A DNA stretch of 64,000 nt. Source: Onchidella celtica. Lineage: Eukaryota > Mollusca > Gastropoda > Systellommatophora > Onchidiidae. Shown here in pieces: positions 12,603 to 24,761 of this stretch (the first letter of the stretch is position 1; each line of letters starts with the position of its first letter). The notes under the pieces are model-generated. The model saw only the letters and a program-made list of their open reading frames with translations, was not told the origin of the DNA and ran no database searches. The DNA lies in NCBI GenBank assembly GCA_963931925.1, contig OZ007570.1, forward strand, positions 43,918,187 to 43,982,186, written 5' to 3'. The position numbers and the translations under genes are program-made.

Positions 12603-12751
12603 TCCATGTGTTGTCACTTTAAATTCGTGAACACCATACCGGTACCAAGTTTTGTTTCAGCAAACCTTCACCAGTCGCACTTTTTGGTAATCATGTTGTA
12701 CGGATAATGCACTGTCCATATCCATACAACATGTTGTACGGATATACACTT

Positions 12752-13452
12752 TAATAATTATTATCAATCCGAAACTGTCGCAGTACATGGAAGGGAGTTA
12801 ACGCAGTAAAGAATAGATGTCGCAATTATTTTACCAGTAGTCTCCCCTGATAAGATGGCCAGTTCTTTTTTGATCTGTTTCCTGTTCACGCACAATGACC
12901 CATTGCCATTTTCAGTCATCACACGCTCATTCTCAGCTAAATCAAGTCTCTTGCTGAAAGATGCTTCAAAAAACAAAAAAAAAACATGATCTGGCACATG
13001 ATAATCGTGATAATTTCGAGACTCCTTTGAAAAATGTGCCGTTGTTTTTCATTGTGCTTAATGGTTGTTATTAAACTGTTCTGCACTGAAGATCACTCGA
13101 TCTGTTAATCCTAGTCTTGTTTTGGAGTCTTTTGTTCCTGTATAGCCCTGACGTGTATACTATCTGTATTACTTCAAAGAATAGCATTACTACAAAAAAT
13201 ACCTTCCGCTAGTGCCCTGTTGATAGATCATGGGACTTTTTTGTTTCATTTGTTTATTTTTAATTTTCAAACAAAAATATTTGTGTGCTATGTTTCCCAC
13301 GTAATTCTTCATCTTTTGAATCGGTGCCTATAAGCTTTTTTTTTTCTTTTTAATGAGGTTGATACAGTAGCCAGTTGTCATAGTGATACAGTGGCGTGCA
13401 GAAAAGGGGAGGGGGAAGCAGATAGGGCGACGGCCCCGACCATCCATTTCGT
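12752..13452. other. no gene recognised
   Basis: No supported feature. Confidence 0.5.
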
Positions 13453-13700
13453 GTGATTTTTTTTTCGCACTCACTTTACGAAATTCAGGAGCGGGGCAGC
13501 AATACACCCCCAAACACAGGTCATCGGCTAAGGGATTTTTCGTCCTACCGAACAAGGCCATGGGTGCTGCAATCTCTGGACTGTCCACCCTAATCCTAAC
13601 CCTAAAATGGCTCTGAAGGTCACATAAATTGCCTGTAATATGTTGGAGCTGTTGCTGCCGCGCACCTGAATTTGGTAAAGTGAGTACGAAAAAAAATCGT
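13453..13700. mobile_element. 248-bp inverted-repeat element
   Basis: The left arm (CGCACTCACTTTACGAAATT, then GGGGCAGCAA) and the right arm (TTGCTGCCGCGC, then TTTGGTAAAGTGAGTACG) are imperfect inverted repeats of about 50 bp. The loop contains CCCTAATCCTAACCCTAA. Non-coding, MITE-like, one copy seen. Confidence 0.6.
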
Positions 13701-14214
13701 GCATCCACTTCAGGGGGCATCAAAATAGCTTTCAAAATAAATAGAAGCATAAAGAAACGCTAAAGGGCTAAGAAACAAATTAAAATGTTACAATTAAAAA
13801 AAAAAAGAGCGGTTGTATAGGAAAGCCTCGTGTGGCATATTGTACAGTTCCTTTATTTGTTTACTTGTTTTTTTTATAACCCCGGATTTTGCAACAAACT
13901 GTCTTTGGCGGGGCTTTACAACATTTAAAGATGATATCATTGGCTTTCAAAGCCAAATTAATTCAGTGGATCAGAGGATATAGTTCGCTAAAAAATATTC
14001 CCATTTATCCTACAACCGTGACGATTGATTTGTTGCGCTTGACGCCACAAAACTTGTGCTCCTATGAACTTTTGAATTTTAAATTCAACTCTCTTGGAAA
14101 GTTCCAATGCCATAGGGTTTTGTTTTGCAGTAGTTTCAATTCTTTCTTTTTAATTTTTGCTTGGAGGCATGCTCAGCTGCATACACCCCCCCCCATCCCT
14201 TTGCCCATTGCAAA
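13701..14214. other. no gene recognised
   Basis: No supported feature apart from a C9 run near 14186. Confidence 0.45.
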
Positions 14215-14222
14215 TGACGTCA
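14215..14222. promoter_or_regulatory. CRE-like site TGACGTCA
   Basis: A perfect 8-bp cAMP-response-element palindrome, 36 bp before the ATG of a CCAAGATGGCC context (14258) and 93 bp before the THAP-like ORF. The spacing suits a promoter, but function is inference. Confidence 0.4.
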
Positions 14223-14314
14223 TAGAGTGTTTTTGTTTTGTTCTTCCGACACCCAAGATGGCCGGTGGATCAGCTGATGAGTGCAACTTCGAGATATATG
14301 TCTAAGCGGTTAAA

Positions 14315-14491
14315 ATGCTTGCTGACTGCATTGTAGCTGACTGTTATGACAAGGGTGGAAAGGATGGATCCAAGCGGGTCAGATTCCCTACCATCCGTGT
14401 AAACAAGGGAAAGAAAGTGAACGAATTGACCGAACGTCTCCCATATGCATGTACACACGTGTCATTGTTTACTGTAGTGAACTACTTTTAG
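14315..14491 (+). pseudogene. THAP-domain-like N-terminal fragment
   Basis: A 58-codon ORF from AAAATGC. It opens with Met-Leu-Ala-Asp-Cys, then a second Cys five residues later (C5-x4-C10). RVRFPTIRVNKGKKVNELTE (residues 21-40) follows. This resembles the start of THAP zinc fingers (C-x2-4-C, then an F-x-x-P-like strand and a lysine-rich stretch before a Trp-containing helix) found in transposases and transcription factors. The expected Trp and the distal Cys-x2-His are missing. After residue 42 similarity stops and the frame ends at TAG. It may be a decayed exon, a THAP-transposase remnant or a first exon with an unseen donor. Assignment is by motif only. Confidence 0.5.
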
Positions 14492-14639
14492 CTTGCTCCC
14501 TGTTGGTTCGCGACGCCTCAAGTGCTCGCAGTGCAAATCAGCTAACGAATCAAAATCAATGCCACACTCGCCATGGTGATGCGTCGGTCCTTACATCAAA
14601 GATGGCCGATACGCGCAATGGACCTATTTCTGCGTGTGT

Positions 14640-14724
14640 ATGTGTGTATATATATCATTTGTCTCTCTCTCTCTTCCCCTTTTCACTCTCTTCTATCCCC
14701 CTCTCTGTTCCCCACCCTCTCTCT
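14640..14724 (+). repeat. 85-bp inverted repeat, left arm
   Basis: Near-perfect reverse complement of 15574-15658 (one mismatch noticed). It contains TATATATCATTTGTC and a CT-rich run with TTCCCCTTTTCACTCTC. The right arm ends exactly where LINE sequence begins. Confidence 0.85.
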
Positions 14725-14924
14725 TTCGCTCTCATCTACATATTAATTTCATACAAATGTTATGAACAATTGCCTAACAAACTCGTGGAAACAGCCACAC
14801 TTGTTTCAATAAATCAGTGAACTGTTATCTGCAAGTAACGACTAATGACAAGTTTCTGAAGATGTCAAACTTCATTAGAATCTGACGGTTTCCCAGATAT
14901 TTCTAATAGAAAGTGCAATGGTAG

Positions 14925-15070
14925 CGTTTTCATTATTATATTTATTATTATCACTATCGTTATTATTACTGTTGTGTTATTTTATTAGTAGTAGTGGCAG
15001 TATTGGTATCATTTTCGTTATTATTATTATTATCATTAAATTGTTATTACTATTATTGCTATTATTATTA
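14925..15070. repeat. ATT/ATC trinucleotide-rich tract
   Basis: Interrupted ATT repeats. The Helitron-like 3' terminus at 15071 abuts it. Confidence 0.85.
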
Positions 15071-15390
15071 CTAGGTGTGATACCCAGCATTACCCGGGAT
15101 AAACCTGTGCCTTTCTCTCTCTCTCTCTCAAATAATGCATTACTTCAGAACTCGTAATAGCCATAATAGTTTCCCCGTGAGATAGTGATATGCTTGCCAA
15201 AGGAAGCACAATAAGAGATCCTTGTATTTTGCATTTTTACACGTTTTTGAAGAAATTGCCTGAAATTTAAATAAACACAATAGGTCGATGCAAAAGCCAT
15301 TGGGTTGGATTAGTTTTACCTGTATTAAGGCTGTAGCGTTGAGCCAAAAAAAAAAAATTGCACCACAACGAAATTCCCCGTCACTACTTT
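15071..15390 (-). mobile_element. Helitron-like element, minus strand
   Basis: On the minus strand the 3' end shows a GA microsatellite, then TTTATCCCGGGTAATGC, an imperfect hairpin (CCCGGGTAATGCTGGG), a short spacer and CTAG followed by T. This is the same order as the two better-preserved copies at 34785-36198. The upstream TTCAGAACTC is also shared. The 5' boundary is uncertain (about 15385-15390) and the copy is diverged. Confidence 0.55.
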
Positions 15391-15573
15391 TCTTTATAAT
15401 AAGATTACAATAATAATATTGTTTTCTATTTTAGAAACATTTTCTTTCATCTTACGTTGAACTTAAAATATCAAAATAAGTCTGGTAGATTAAAGAAAAG
15501 GTGGAATGGATCTGTAACTTGTAGTAACATCATTGCTAAATCTCCCCTGTTGTGGATTTGACACTCACTTATT

Positions 15574-15658
15574 AGAGAGAGGGTGAGGAACAGAGAGGGG
15601 GATAGAAGAGAGTGAAAAGGGGAAGAGAGAGAGAGACAAATGATATATATACACACAT
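15574..15658 (-). repeat. 85-bp inverted repeat, right arm
   Basis: Reverse complement of 14640-14724, with an 849-bp spacer. Its end at about 15658 coincides with the 5' truncation point of the adjoining LINE. Confidence 0.85.
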
Positions 15659-16790
15659 TACTCTGCTAAATTTGTTGGATCTATCAGCAGCGTTCGACAC
15701 CATCGACCACGAAATCCTGCTCAGAAGGCTAGAAACATCGTTTGGAATCAGAGGGGTCGCCTTTAAATGGGTCGAATCTTATCTGTCAAATCGCCACCAA
15801 TTTGTTGTAACCAACAAAATAAGATCTTTTTCCTATGCGCTTCAGTATGGCGTACCACAAGGCTCAGTGCTTGGTCCTATTTTGTTTACTATCTATACTA
15901 TTCCACTTGTACATGAAATAAAGAAATTTAATTTACAATATCATTTCTATGCTGATGATACCCAGCTCTACAGTTCTGCCTTGCCATGCGATGTTGACAG
16001 CCTTCTGCAGCAGGCTGGAAACTGTATAACAGAAATTAAAAGCTGGATGAACCAAAACAAACTGGCTCTAAATGAGGATAAAACTGAGGTTATTTTATTA
16101 GGCCGTGAGCGGGTTCTACAAGAAGTGGACAGAACTGAGATGATAATTGGCACTAATTCAATAGAAATTTCAAAAAAAGTAAAAAACCTAGGGGTTTACA
16201 TTGATTCAAATCTTTCTATGTCATCTCAGGTTAGTCACCTCATTCGCATTCTATACATGGAAATCTGGAAAATCGGTAAAATCAGACATCTTATTTCAAC
16301 TGAAACTGCGGCTGTTTTAGTAAATTCTTTTGTACTTTCAAAGCTTGACTATTGCAACTCCCTTTTGGCTGGAATTTCACAAAAAAATATTAGAAAACTC
16401 CAAATTGCTCAAAACAATGCAGCGAGACTTGTTTTGAAGAAAAAGAAAAGAGATTCAGCACTGCCACTTCTGCAGAGTTTGCACTGGCTGCCAGTTGAGA
16501 AAAGAATAATGTACAAATTGTCATCCATTTGTCACAAATGTGTCAATAATACTGCTCCATCGTACCTAGTTGATTTAACTGATTACCATGTTCCATCTCG
16601 TCAACTAAGATCATCATCTGACACTACAAAATTGAAAGTACCTAAAATGAATCTGTCCACTGTAGGAGAAAAGTCCTTTTCATTTCTTGGCCCTACCATC
16701 TGGAACACTCTTCCAAAGACAACCAGGGAAATTAATGACATTGGTTCTTTCAAACGCCATCTGAAGACCCATTTCTTTCAGACAAACTAG
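15659..16790 (+). pseudogene. LINE reverse transcriptase ORF2, N-truncated
   Basis: An uninterrupted frame of about 377 codons that is open upstream into a GA repeat, so the first Met is an artefact. Visible RT motifs: motif A LLDLSAAFDTIDHEILL at the very start, motif B GVPQGSVLGPILFTIYT, motif C FYADDTQLY with the catalytic Asp pair, then a thumb/C-terminal region. It ends with GEKSFSFLGPTIWNTLP and FKRHLKTHFF. This matches CR1/L2/Rex1-type (Jockey superfamily) RTs. In an intact element it would reverse-transcribe its RNA at a nicked target. This copy lacks endonuclease and the RT fingers, so it should be inactive. The frame has no stops, suggesting recent insertion. Confidence 0.88.
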
Positions 16791-16955
16791 GCTAGGTGTT
16801 TTTCGGCAGCAACAATAGTAAATATTTTTGAATTTCTTTTGTGTATGCGTGTGTGTGTGTGTGTGTAAGAGTTTGTTAAAGCGCCCAGAGCTTGTCATCG
16901 ACGGGGTTGGGCGCTATATAAATGCAATATATTATTATTATTATTATTATTATTA
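15659..16955 (+). mobile_element. 5'-truncated CR1/L2-like LINE
   Basis: Begins abruptly inside RT motif A and continues through the end of ORF2 to a 3' UTR with a TG microsatellite, GCGCCCAGAGC, GGGCGCTATATAAAT and an ATT repeat tail (about 16928-16955). The endonuclease and N-terminal RT parts are missing. No clear target duplication was found. Confidence 0.9.
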
Positions 16956-17069
16956 CAAATAAAAATGACAATTCAGCATTTTCATCATGAAAATCAATAA
17001 AAGAATTCTCAATTTTGCCATCTCGTCAAAATAGATGGCTGCTTTTACCACGGACTTCACTCAACAAGA

Positions 17070-17410
17070 GCCAAATAAACACAACAACAACAGCACCATC
17101 AACATCACCTTATCCAACAACAGCAGCAGCAGTAACAACAACAATACAGGAACAACAGCACCATCAAAATTACCTAACAAAACAACACCGCCAGTATCAC
17201 CGTATCCAACAACAACAACACAAGAGCAACAGAACTACCAACATTATCTTACCCAGCAACAACGATAAAAACAACAAAAGAAGTACAGTACCATCAACAT
17301 CACCTTACCCAACAACAACAATAACAACACCATCAACATCACTTTATCCAACAACAACAATAACAACACCATCAACATCACTTTATCCAACAACAACAAA
17401 CAACAACAGC
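17070..17410 (+). repeat. AAC-rich tract with tandem 39-bp-scale units
   Basis: CAACAACA-type triplets with embedded tandem copies of a unit containing CCATCAACATCACTTTATCC. Open frames here encode Thr/Pro/Ser/Tyr repeats and shadow the array; I do not treat them as genes. Confidence 0.9.
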
Positions 17411-19040
17411 GGTATCAACATCACTGGGTACCATAATGACGTATATCAATATAAAGACATGGAAAGAAACATGCACCCATAACAATCGAATTTGTACTGT
17501 CTACAGACACAGACTTTTTTTTTTATTTTTTTATTTTGTTTTGTCTGTCTTTCATCTTTTCTTTCCTTCAGCTTCATCATTATTATATTTCGAGAGCTTT
17601 CTTGTCTGAAACGTCTTTGCTGCTTCGGGCCAACCAATTTTCTTTTGAAAATATTTCATTTAAAAAACGATGAAGAGTGTTTGTTTGTGTCTAGCGCGCT
17701 CCCTTTGATCTTCCGCTGCCGGTTCTTAAGCTCTGTCTCGAATAGTGATAAACCACCTGCCTGGCCTTACGGGGCGTATCGAGTCTGAGATCTGTTGGAG
17801 GTGTGCGATACCACACAATTCCGAAATCGTACCTTGTACCAGAACTGGTGAGATCTGTCTATATACAGATAATGCTGGTTTTTATAACAATATTATGCAT
17901 GCTTGTCTCAGGTTCTTGTCAATTGCCTTGTTCAATCCACGGCGATTCTTTATAAAGATGTTATTTAGCGTCGAAGCACAGCTTCAGGGAGAAACTGCAA
18001 CGAAAGCTTTAAATAAAACACATCACAAAGGAGCACTGTCATTTTTTGTTTATTCCTATCCTTTTTTTAATATAAAAGATCAGAATTACTGACTTCTCTA
18101 ACACGAAGAAACCGATTTGTAACTTTTCCAGACAACTGATATAATATAGTAAAATTTGTGGAACTGTGCCCGATGTTTCCAGCCGTCAAGTGCAATTCCA
18201 ATTAAGTCACGTATCAGGACTTCAAGATTTAAAAATTATGTATATCGTGGTTGGCAACCAGATTGTTTTATGTCCAAAATCGTCAAACTGAGAAAAACCA
18301 GTTTGAAATTTGTAACCTTAATGAAAATTCAAATAATTGCAATAACTTTAACATGGTCACGCGAATAGGTTTATTGGATATGAACTACAGTTACACACCT
18401 TGTGTCTTGCATATCTACAGGCATTTAAACGTGATAAATAAACTTGGACTTAACACATTCTGATTGATAACCTTCGGCAAATCAATCTACAATATAAACA
18501 AGATCGTTTCTCACTAAAACGGCATTTTGTCGCCCCCCCTTGAAGCAAAGCAAACACGGTAGGGAAAATTACTCTCCAGGACACGAGCAAACTAAGCAAG
18601 GTCCGCCCGAGGGGCAAGGAAATCTGTAACGTGATACCTGCATTACGGAATCTCCCTGGTGCAGAAACATCGATACTGATAGAGATCTCCGCTTGGCCCA
18701 GCACTACCTGCCTTCTCAAATTAAATCGTAATATTTCTTGGGGTGCTCATGCTACTAACTCCTGACACCTAGGCTGACGTATTCCCCGGGCTGTGCTATT
18801 GTTGAACACGGCTGTTTGTTGTTTCTTTTTTCTTTTTCTTTCTTTCTTTCATTATTATCATCATTATACTCTTATTTTTCAAAGGCGGTTAAGTGATATT
18901 TCATACTCTTCAGATCTTCGATAACTGTTGTCTGGTCTAGTGACATCCTTTCTTTTCTCATGTACCCTTTCCATTGTACGTACCATCACTTCAAAGAGTC
19001 TAGCGATTCGGGCTGATCCAAGAGAGTTCTGTCGTCTAAA
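17411..19040. other. no gene recognised
   Basis: AT-rich sequence with short unrelated open frames. No domain, RNA or repeat that I can support. Confidence 0.45.
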
Positions 19041-19214
19041 GCTGATAGCGCACCGAATCAAGTCTGTTTAACCTCGGTTTGTGTGTCGGATGTGGACTAT
19101 GGCGACATCCCAAAAAAGTCTGTCTTGCTAATTCGGGCGTCGAATCTGTCTTGAGTCGGCAGACACAAAGAGAGACTTTGAGGGCTGAGTCAAAACAGTC
19201 GCAAGACAGACTGG
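19041..19214 (+). mobile_element. MITE family B, copy 1
   Basis: Contains the family landmarks CAAGTCTGTTTAACCTCGG, GTCTGTCTTGCTAATTCGGG and TGTCTTGAGTCGGCAGACA. Right end decayed. Related to 24816-25034, 49652-49859 and 59741-59937 in this orientation, and to 46271-46474 and 57669-57812 in the opposite one. Confidence 0.65.
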
Positions 19215-21299
19215 ATATTGAAACAATATTACAGACATCAAGCCTTTTCCCGTTAGATTTTTAATTTTAGTTTTTATTATTATTTTTTAAATAAGAATTT
19301 GAAAGCTGAAAAGTAAGCCACAGTAAGGTAACGAAAAACAACAACAACAACAACAAAACTCCGACCTGCGCAAAATGGCCCCTGTCATGCCGTTAAACCC
19401 AAACTTAAACTCAAAGACTGGATTCAGTGCCCTAAGAGCCTAATTTCTCCACTCATCATTGTTTCCCGGTGTCAAGAACAGGGCTTTTAGCCTACGTTTC
19501 TATCGAAGTCGACAAGGCCAATCCATGTAGGCTCGGCGCGCCCCCCATCTCGACGGTCATTGGTCCCACCAGTCCCAGAATTATATATATCCAGGGGCGA
19601 GGCTTGCTCATAATCAAATAATCAGTGATTACCCTTCGAATATTAATTCTAGAATTACTACGCTTTTCAGATCGAGCCCAACTCCAAGTCCATTTAGTCA
19701 GTTCAGCATTCTATTCTACCTCGCTATTTTGGGTTTGTTGTTATAGTCTAACACCCCTCACCGATAAGTATCCTTGTAGGGACTTACACCATATGAACTG
19801 GTCCAAAATCAGTGATTAACAAAGACGAAGAAGACTTGACTACACCCAGAAGCGAGCTTGAGCATAGCCTGTTTTCTTCAAAGCGGCGCCGCAGACAGCA
19901 AAATAGTGGGGGAAAAAAATAGGTTTATAATCAAGGTTTGACCCGATTTTACGTACTTATGCAGGTTTTTCACTATGCGGTCGTTTTCATCCCAATCGAA
20001 AGGTAAAGAGTAGAGTGAAAAAGTTTGTGTGGATCTTTTTGTTTTTTTTTGTTTGAGGTAATCTAAGAATAATTTACTCTACGCACAGCAAGAGCTATCA
20101 AATATATCTAGAACTAGATATAACTGTGATCAAAATCAGTCGAACGTATTAAGAACATCAATTCACTTGATAGGTCGCTCGAACCTAAACCGCAACGGCA
20201 GATAGCCACTTCTCCGAAATCGCTACACATTGTTGTGTCACAGAGATGCCATTTAAGCACTTTCTACCATTTAATGTTAATGGGTCCTTTCCGAGAAACT
20301 TTATGAGATGGTAGAATAGCAAAATCTCTGGCTATGAATATGACAATGAAAACGTGCTGTTCAAATTATATTTTTAAAAATGGGTGAAAAATATGCGTTT
20401 ATAAGTCTGTTAGTATGAATGAATAGTTTTTCAGATTAGTTTGGCTTGTAAATTGCTGCCTTCCTGTCCTGTTGACAAGAACAGTCCGCCCTTCAGATTT
20501 TTGCAGTGCCTAGCAACCGTTTCATTGTTTTAGTCGCTGCATTTATGATTATAATTATGTAAATATGATGTAGCGATACGTCCTATTATGAGGATCTTAC
20601 TAGCTTAAATTCTGATTACCCTCTGCAAAGGACCACGCTTCGCCCCTGTATATATCTAATACTGTTGGCAAGAGAAATTGTGCCACTGCGGAACCAAGAT
20701 TTCTGATTTTAACAGTAGGTGCCATGATGGCTTTTAGAGTGTATCGTAATAACTCGCGGGTCAACCCAGTCAAACTCAAAGTCTCTCTGAAAGAAGAAAA
20801 GCATGGTTGGGTTGAGCCGACTTCAGTGGAGACGTCTATGGGAACATAACATTGCTGGTGTCTTCCGCCTTGCAACAAACAAGAAAAAGATCTGAATTGT
20901 AGCAATGCTGTAAAACTACCGACATTACGCCCCCTGTGAATGACAAGGTTCTAAATACCTTCCGTGAACTTTTGAGAAATGGAGGATTGAAGTTTCATGT
21001 CTGTGATGATAGCTTCTAGAGCAAAGAATTATTTTCTTTTTAATTTTAGCAATACTCACAATTTACACCATGAAATGTGCTTGATGCTAAGACACACAAG
21101 AGAGAAGGCCCGTAGAAGTAGTGTGTAGTATGTAACCCAGTTCAGTCAAAAAGTGGAGATAGAACCTTGTCATTTCAAGGGGAAGATCAGCAAACTAGTT
21201 TTCTGTTCTACTGTTTACGTAATGTTGGTAGACCAGTTTCTCAGCCTGCTAATCTTCTGTTCTAGAAGTGGCTATTGTCAAGGAACGGCTGTATTTTAC
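19215..21299. other. no gene recognised
   Basis: No supported gene or RNA. Only short AAC and TTTC tracts. Confidence 0.45.
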
Positions 21300-21400
21300 A
21301 CTAAAAACTCAAGCTGAACAGTGAACACAAAACTCTGTATTTTCTCTGTTGGGCTTTGTAATTTGACTTCAGGCTCCTGACACCAGCCATTCTTTAAAGT
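21300..21400 (+). repeat. dispersed repeat family G, copy 1
   Basis: Shares GTGAACACAAAACTCTGTAT, TATTTTCTCTGTTGGGCTTT and a TGACACCAGC end with 22590-22770. Related sequence occurs at 37165-37350 and 60500-60560. Confidence 0.5.
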
Positions 21401-21605
21401 CCTATTCTTCATTCCTACAGTTTTCTTTTTTTTAATTACTGTCATTCATGCATTTACTAAGGTAGTTAATTCTTGAATATAAAGTAAAAGTTCATTGTAA
21501 AAGGTATATTCCGTGGTTGTAAATCGCGTATCAGTACTTGAAAAGCGCTTGAATGTAGGAGCTCAGCTAACACGAAAATGTGGAATGTGTGTGTGTGTGT
21601 ATTGC

Positions 21606-21623
21606 GGGGGGGGGGGGGGGGGG
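21606..21623. repeat. G18 run
   Basis: Eighteen consecutive G, preceded by a short TG repeat. Confidence 0.95.
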
Positions 21624-22589
21624 CGAGGATACAGTTTGAATTGTGGAACCTCTGCCTCATTCGTTTATTCTTCTCTTTAATGGTCACTAGACTTACCGTT
21701 CCGTGCGTCATCCGTCTCTGAGATATGTCTTTGAAACCCTAGGTTTTGCTTTCATGATGAAAAGATCTAGATGTAGTTTCAGATAACGTTTTTTGGGTGC
21801 ATTTTTGATGTCCGCTTTTACGATAGAATCTTATAAACATTTATATCCGAGAGTTCGCAAGATCTGTTAGAACGAGCTATCTCACTACATCTTGTCAGTC
21901 ACTTCAACTGAAAACCAACGAAACTGTATGTTGAAAGCTTCTGAGTTAAAAAATACTGTTAAAAGTAGTCTGGATTTACAAGCTCTATTAGTTCTGTAGT
22001 TGTGCACCAACGGCTTTGGTAGAAAGACGCACTAGAAAGAGTTGGCACAGCAAATTTCCTGCAAAATACGGCAGTGATGGTGAGCCACACAGCTGCTTGC
22101 TGTTACTTAAAAACCGAATAAGAAGTTTGTAAATAGGTTCTCATGTTTTATTGCTCAACAAATCTGTTACTAAATCTACCACGCATTCCATCGCAAGATT
22201 AGTACTGAAGTATGTTCTACCGAAAATGCAAAGAATGCTAGGCTAGTTTGTTTCGGGAAGAAAGAAAGTCGACTTCCTGTTAATAGATGTTTCTGTAGTT
22301 AGTCTTCATTCATCTTCCCCACTATTTTCTTCCTGTATTGGCAAATATGGAAAAATTCATGGCACACAAAGAGTTAGGCTAAGTCTCTGATAATTCTACC
22401 AGGTTACAGAAAAAGATCCAGTACACCAATCGAGATCAAATCCACTTTTAAAACATTTTATAATGTTATAGAATGAAATATGCTCTAACTGTCTTTCTGT
22501 CATAATTTTGCATGTCTAATAGTAATAGTTTCTTTTGGTAATCAGAATATGGAGGGATTGAACAAAGAATACAGGGAGAAGCAATACGC
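21624..22589. other. no gene recognised
   Basis: No supported feature. Confidence 0.45.
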
Positions 22590-22770
22590 AATGTTTTTTG
22601 GTGTCTCCTGTAAACTTTTAATTTGGGCGTCTGGGTTCTTCTTTCATTTTGCCTTTTGTTAGGTGACCATAGTTCTTTACACAGTACTCTAAATCTGAAC
22701 ACTGAACACAACTCAGTATTTTCTCTATTCGCCTTTGTAATTAGTCCACGGCCCCCTAACACCAGCTGCG
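22590..22770 (+). repeat. dispersed repeat family G, copy 2
   Basis: Contains TTTTGGTGTCTCCTGTAAAC, GAACACTGAACACAACTCAG, TATTTTCTCTATTCGCCTTT and CCCCCTAACACCAGC. The first and last parts are found at 37165-37350 with the central block inverted there, which suggests a foldback-type element. Confidence 0.55.
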
Positions 22771-24327
22771 TTGTTATCTCTTATGATCATCAAGTTTTGT
22801 AGTGACGTCAGAGACAGCTATTCCAGTGCCTCAGAAATTTTACACAGTCGGTCATGTGACTGATTTTTCTCTTACTTTTTTTCACGATTGATTGAAAGTG
22901 CATCTGGTGCGGACAATTCCTTGATGCGACAGGCGGTTAAATGCCTGCGGAGCTCAATATTAGAAGTGTCATCATTCTAGCTGCAACCCAACTTATACTC
23001 AAAATGTCTGAAATGAGTTGTCACCTAACTGAATGTCAGTGTGAAACAGAGTTGTTCATTTCGTGGCGGGAAAAAAAGGGACATTTAAATAAGGCGATGC
23101 AATAAAGATAAGTTTAATTAGTGTCTCCAAGGATAGAGTTATCTCATCTGATGAGACAAAGTAAGTGGTAATAGATTGCAGTAATCACCAGCGATACGAC
23201 AAATATGTTCTTAATGGAAAAGATACTCTCTCTAATTCTGACCATCAATCGCTGATCGATAACAGATCTTAGCAATCCCCAGCCTTTACTAAAAAAACAA
23301 ACAAACAAACTTCGTTTCCCCTGTCATTTCTGTTTGTTGGTTTGTTTAATTTTTACAAAGACATCTTCCCTCCCTTGGCAAATCAAGAGATGAACCGACG
23401 ATTAAAAACCATTTCTTTGAAGAACACAAGAAATTCTTGCATACAGATTTCAGATTGCTGCACTAAGGAAAAAAATTCTCAAAGTGATATTGATTATTCA
23501 TTGCCGACGTATAGTCTGGTGGTCTGAAAAAATAAAAACCATATCTTTCAATCTTTGTACCCGAAAATAACAGTAACGTTCCTCTCCTGAGTTTCCAAGG
23601 TTTGTATGATTTGAACTCTTGACACTTTGATGAGAGATAGTCGTACAGTAAAGTTTTGGCCGTTTTAATCACCGGCAAGTTAAGAAATGACTTTTTTTTC
23701 TTCTTCTATTAATCTGATAGCAAATTTCAAAGACTAAAAAAAAAAAAAGCCAGACTTTTCATAAAGGATACAACCCCCCCCCCCCCCCCAAAAAAAAGCA
23801 CAGTTCTCAACAACATTTTGTAGTTCGAGCAATGAAAATTTGCAAAAGCTGCCAATGCCAGAATCGCGTCCTGATTGATCGCCGTACATCAGGAAACATT
23901 ATGTAATCTATTTGATGTTAACTTTCCAGAATGAAAAGATGCGTGGCGTACATTTTTTCCACATGAATGGACATAACATTCTAACGAATCTACTACCGTT
24001 ACTGTCATCATTCAGACAAGTCACTTTTGCCTCGAGTTTTGTGCAGTATAGAATTAAGCAGGAGTTTAACAGGACAGCGGACAGTCTTTGAAATTTGACA
24101 CCAGATTTATTGGGGAAAATCGTTTCTGAAGTTACCGGTAATCAAAACTGCCAAGAATTTACTGTAGGACTATCTCTCATCAAAGTGTTCGGGGTGTGAA
24201 TTGTGAAAAATATGGGAAATCAACATAGATACATGTACCTTATCATTATTTCGGATACAGAGTTTGACGGCCCATTAGTCAGACTGAAAGAAGTATCTCT
24301 TGCTAGTTGATCAATGGAAGTTCAAAT
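22771..24327. other. no gene recognised
   Basis: No gene seen. A C16 run at about 23774-23789 is flanked by A-runs. Confidence 0.45.
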
Positions 24328-24375
24328 CTGAGTCAAAACCCAGGCGAAACAGTCTTCACTGAGTGCGCCACCAGG
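24328..24375. mobile_element. MITE family B end fragment
   Basis: GAAACAGTCTTCACTGAG followed by TGCGCCACCAGG matches the terminal part of family B (compare 57785-57812). Only the end is present. Confidence 0.45.
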
Positions 24376-24761
24376 CTTACACAAAACAACGAACGGTCAG
24401 GAAGGTCATTCAGCCACAAAGTGTAGGTTTCTTTTAACCCTCTGAGTCTCAGAAGTGGAATGAACCCGAATTTCATCCCGTGTTTGAAACATATTTCAAC
24501 AGTAATTTCAGTGCCATGATGTTCGTTCAAATTGGCACATTTGTGTCCAAAATCATGTCGACATAGACACCAAGATGGCTCTGCGAATTATTGCCCTTTG
24601 CGGAAAGGTGTCACATTTTCAGTGACTTAACACTGTTTCATACTTGGAATTCGGGCTCCATGGGGCTTAGTGAAAGGTGACCAATGCACAAAAACGAATG
24701 CAGTGCCATTCTCTTGACCACCTCATTGTCACTTTATAGTTTATTGAAGAAATTTGGACTC

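Larger units (their letters stand above)
11904..12751 (-). mobile_element. palindromic-end TIR element, copy 2 (interrupted)
   Basis: Reverse-orientation copy of 6469-6864 with both ends present. The outer end reads GCATATCCGTACAACATG and the far end is its inverse, each containing the internal palindrome ATCCGTACAA/TTGTACGGAT. A LINE fragment at 12175-12592 splits it. Removing the LINE and one target copy restores collinearity with copy 1. Confidence 0.82.

Noticed and set aside
17015-17482. Thr/Pro-rich mucin-like ORF
   Set aside because: Encoded by AAC repeats and a short tandem unit; no signal peptide and no supporting context.
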